Below are positions 63,991 through 64,000 of a stretch of DNA of 64,000 bases, piece after piece. The stretch covers positions 12,556,110 to 12,620,109 of the forward strand of contig CM039462.1 of assembly GCA_022414725.1 (NCBI GenBank). Direction: 5' to 3'. The notes under the pieces are model-generated. The model had not been told where the DNA came from. It saw nothing but the letters and a program-made list of their open reading frames with translations, and made no database searches. The position numbers and the translations under genes were made by a program. Position 1 is the first letter of the stretch; each line of letters starts with the position of its first letter. This stretch comes from Microglena sp. YARC. Lineage: Eukaryota; Chlorophyta; Chlorophyceae; Chlamydomonadales; Chlamydomonadaceae.

Positions 63991-64000
63991 CAGGGTATGA

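Noticed and set aside
61455..63999. Gly/Glu/Met-rich plus-strand frames and Pro/Ser-rich minus-strand frames
   Set aside because: Products of the GGGGAAGGG array. Only the minus-strand part at 61415-61675 shows real exon features.

Overview
This is eukaryotic nuclear DNA. It has no bacterial-style genes, no rRNA and no intact tRNA. It holds small exons with GT..AG borders, very long repeat-filled introns, tRNA-derived SINEs, hAT-like MITEs, and decayed LINE and Ty3/gypsy pieces. A protist or alga with a large repeat-rich genome fits. The OTU motif spelling (D-G-N-C-Q) resembles plant and green-algal OTU proteins, but I cannot name the organism.

Layout. (1) 0.5-7.5 kb, + strand: five exons (d1, e1, a1, b1, c1) of an unrecognised Ser/Lys-rich, probably disordered protein, here called gene X1. 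(2) 8-13.4 kb: SINEs, a broken LINE and a broken Ty3/gypsy integrase. (3) 14.2-32.7 kb, + strand: a colinear, diverged second copy, X2 (d2, e2, a2, b2, c2', c2, f, perhaps g). Its introns are blown up by minisatellites. (4) 33-45.6 kb: no convincing gene, but many arrays and mobile elements. (5) 45.6-62.4 kb, - strand: one OTU-family cysteine peptidase gene in at least four exons. The Asp-Gly-Asn-Cys exon is at 61.4 kb, the Trp-Gly-Asp exon at 51.3 kb, the His-Tyr-Asn exon at 47.5 kb and a basic tail exon at 45.6 kb. (6) 62.4-64 kb: a purine-rich array that reads as the expanded pyrimidine tract of the OTU exon on the minus strand.

The most striking pattern is that most of the arrays next to exons are built from copies of that exon's own edge together with its splice site. 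Acceptor-edge copies pile up upstream of the exon and donor-edge copies pile up downstream. This holds for d2, e1, e2, a2, b1, c1, c2, f and all recognised OTU exons. The introns therefore appear to have grown by tandem duplication anchored on exon-intron borders.

Mobile elements are clear where target-site duplications (TSDs) can be read directly. Five copies of a ~195-bp CAGGG-ended MITE each have a perfect 8-bp TSD, one of them nested inside another MITE. A palindromic TAGGG-ended MITE also has an 8-bp TSD. Three copies of a ~96-130-bp SINE-like element have 12-15-bp TSDs. About eleven copies of a tRNA-headed SINE carry two different heads. Exon borders and joins are inferred from splice consensus, reading phase and paralogue comparison; no transcript data were available.
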